Positions 12,650 through 12,794 of a stretch of DNA of 12,794 nt are shown in pieces. Positions within the stretch are counted from its first letter, which is position 1. The number at the start of each line of letters is the position of its first letter. The stretch spans positions 1 to 12,794 of the forward strand of contig CAYVRN010000077.1 of NCBI GenBank assembly GCA_964453855.1, given 5' to 3'. The position numbers and the translations under genes were made by a program. This DNA comes from JASMHC01 sp964453855. GTDB taxonomy: Bacteria > Pseudomonadota > Alphaproteobacteria > Rhodobacterales > Rhodobacteraceae. The notes beneath the pieces are model-generated. The model saw nothing but the letters and a program-made list of their open reading frames with translations. It made no database searches and was not told the origin of the DNA.

Positions 12650-12794
12650 ATGCCCCGCACGGAACGCTCTCCGGCAGGGTCAGTCATCTATGTCTGGGAT
12701 CGTATAAAGTGGCGGGCCCGCCGGGTGGTCGTGGATATGAAGCCAATCGGGAGCGAACTCCCTACCTTAAGGTCTCTGGCCGGAGGTCTCGGCA
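12650..12794 (+). CDS. Possible partial ORF running off the window end
   Basis: From ATG 12650 a frame stays open to the window edge (48 codons; begins MPRTERSPAGSVIYVWDR and continues Arg-rich). There is no clear ribosome site, I recognise no family, and the product may be chance. The stretch also contains a 12-bp palindrome GGCGGGCCCGCC (12711-12722) and a small hairpin GGGAG-CGAA-CTCCC (12749-12762). On the minus strand every frame has a stop. Treat as tentative. Confidence 0.2.
   Translation, partial: MPRTERSPAGSVIYVWDRIKWRARRVVVDMKPIGSELPTLRSLAGGLG

Noticed and set aside
12749..12762. tRNA T-arm-like stem near the window end
   Set aside because: The loop has four bases instead of seven and no other tRNA arms can be drawn.

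Overview
The window looks like a chromosomal segment of an alphaproteobacterium of the Rhodobacteraceae (Roseobacter-type). This is inferred from the protein families and their order: a DUF3572 protein divergent from a PleD-like diguanylate cyclase, DUF983 next to a NUDIX hydrolase, and an Arg-rich-N-terminus MttB-family methyltransferase. Moderately high GC and tightly packed genes agree with this. I saw no rRNA, tRNA, CRISPR array, transposon or phage gene. No gene-free stretch exceeds 300 bases.

Layout. (1) 1-744: the C-terminal part of an O-antigen ligase/polymerase-like membrane protein (+), with its reading frame closed just upstream. (2) 746-3910 (all -): an MttB-like methyltransferase, then an H-NOX (HNOB) sensor-domain protein, then an HNOBA-GGDEF diguanylate cyclase. 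The last two overlap by 8 bases. The H-NOX protein lacks the heme-binding histidine, and its start is preceded by a perfect 10-bp hairpin. (3) 4013-5008 (-): DUF3572 then a HAD phosphatase. (4) 5090-6430 (+): a PleD-like diguanylate cyclase with degenerate receiver domains, divergent from DUF3572. (5) 6427-8474 (-): a secreted EF-hand protein, an ECF sigma factor, a single-pass membrane protein that is probably the anti-sigma factor, and a membrane-anchored Spy/CpxP-like 'periplasmic heavy-metal sensor'. Together they look like an envelope-signalling operon. (6) 8662-9828 (+): DUF983 zinc-ribbon membrane protein, then a NUDIX hydrolase with a TTG start. (7) 9836-11669 (-): fatty acid desaturase then an EamA/DMT transporter. 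(8) 11773-12636 (+): an XRE-family regulator divergent from the desaturase, with an 18-bp perfect palindrome touching its start codon. (9) 12637-12794: a short unassigned end, with a possible partial ORF.

How the genes may work together. Two diguanylate cyclases lie within 6 kb. Both keep the catalytic GGDE residues and the RxxD inhibitory site, but in both the input domains have lost the residues that normally bind signal (heme histidine, phospho-acceptor aspartate). The locus therefore appears to make c-di-GMP under non-canonical control. The sigma operon, DUF983 protein, desaturase and polysaccharide gene suggest a general cell-envelope theme. Except for short-spaced co-directional genes, these links are inference.

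Most notable candidates for follow-up: the heme-less H-NOX/diguanylate cyclase pair with its start-site hairpin, the EF-hand/ECF operon, and the palindrome-controlled, possibly leaderless XRE regulator next to the desaturase.
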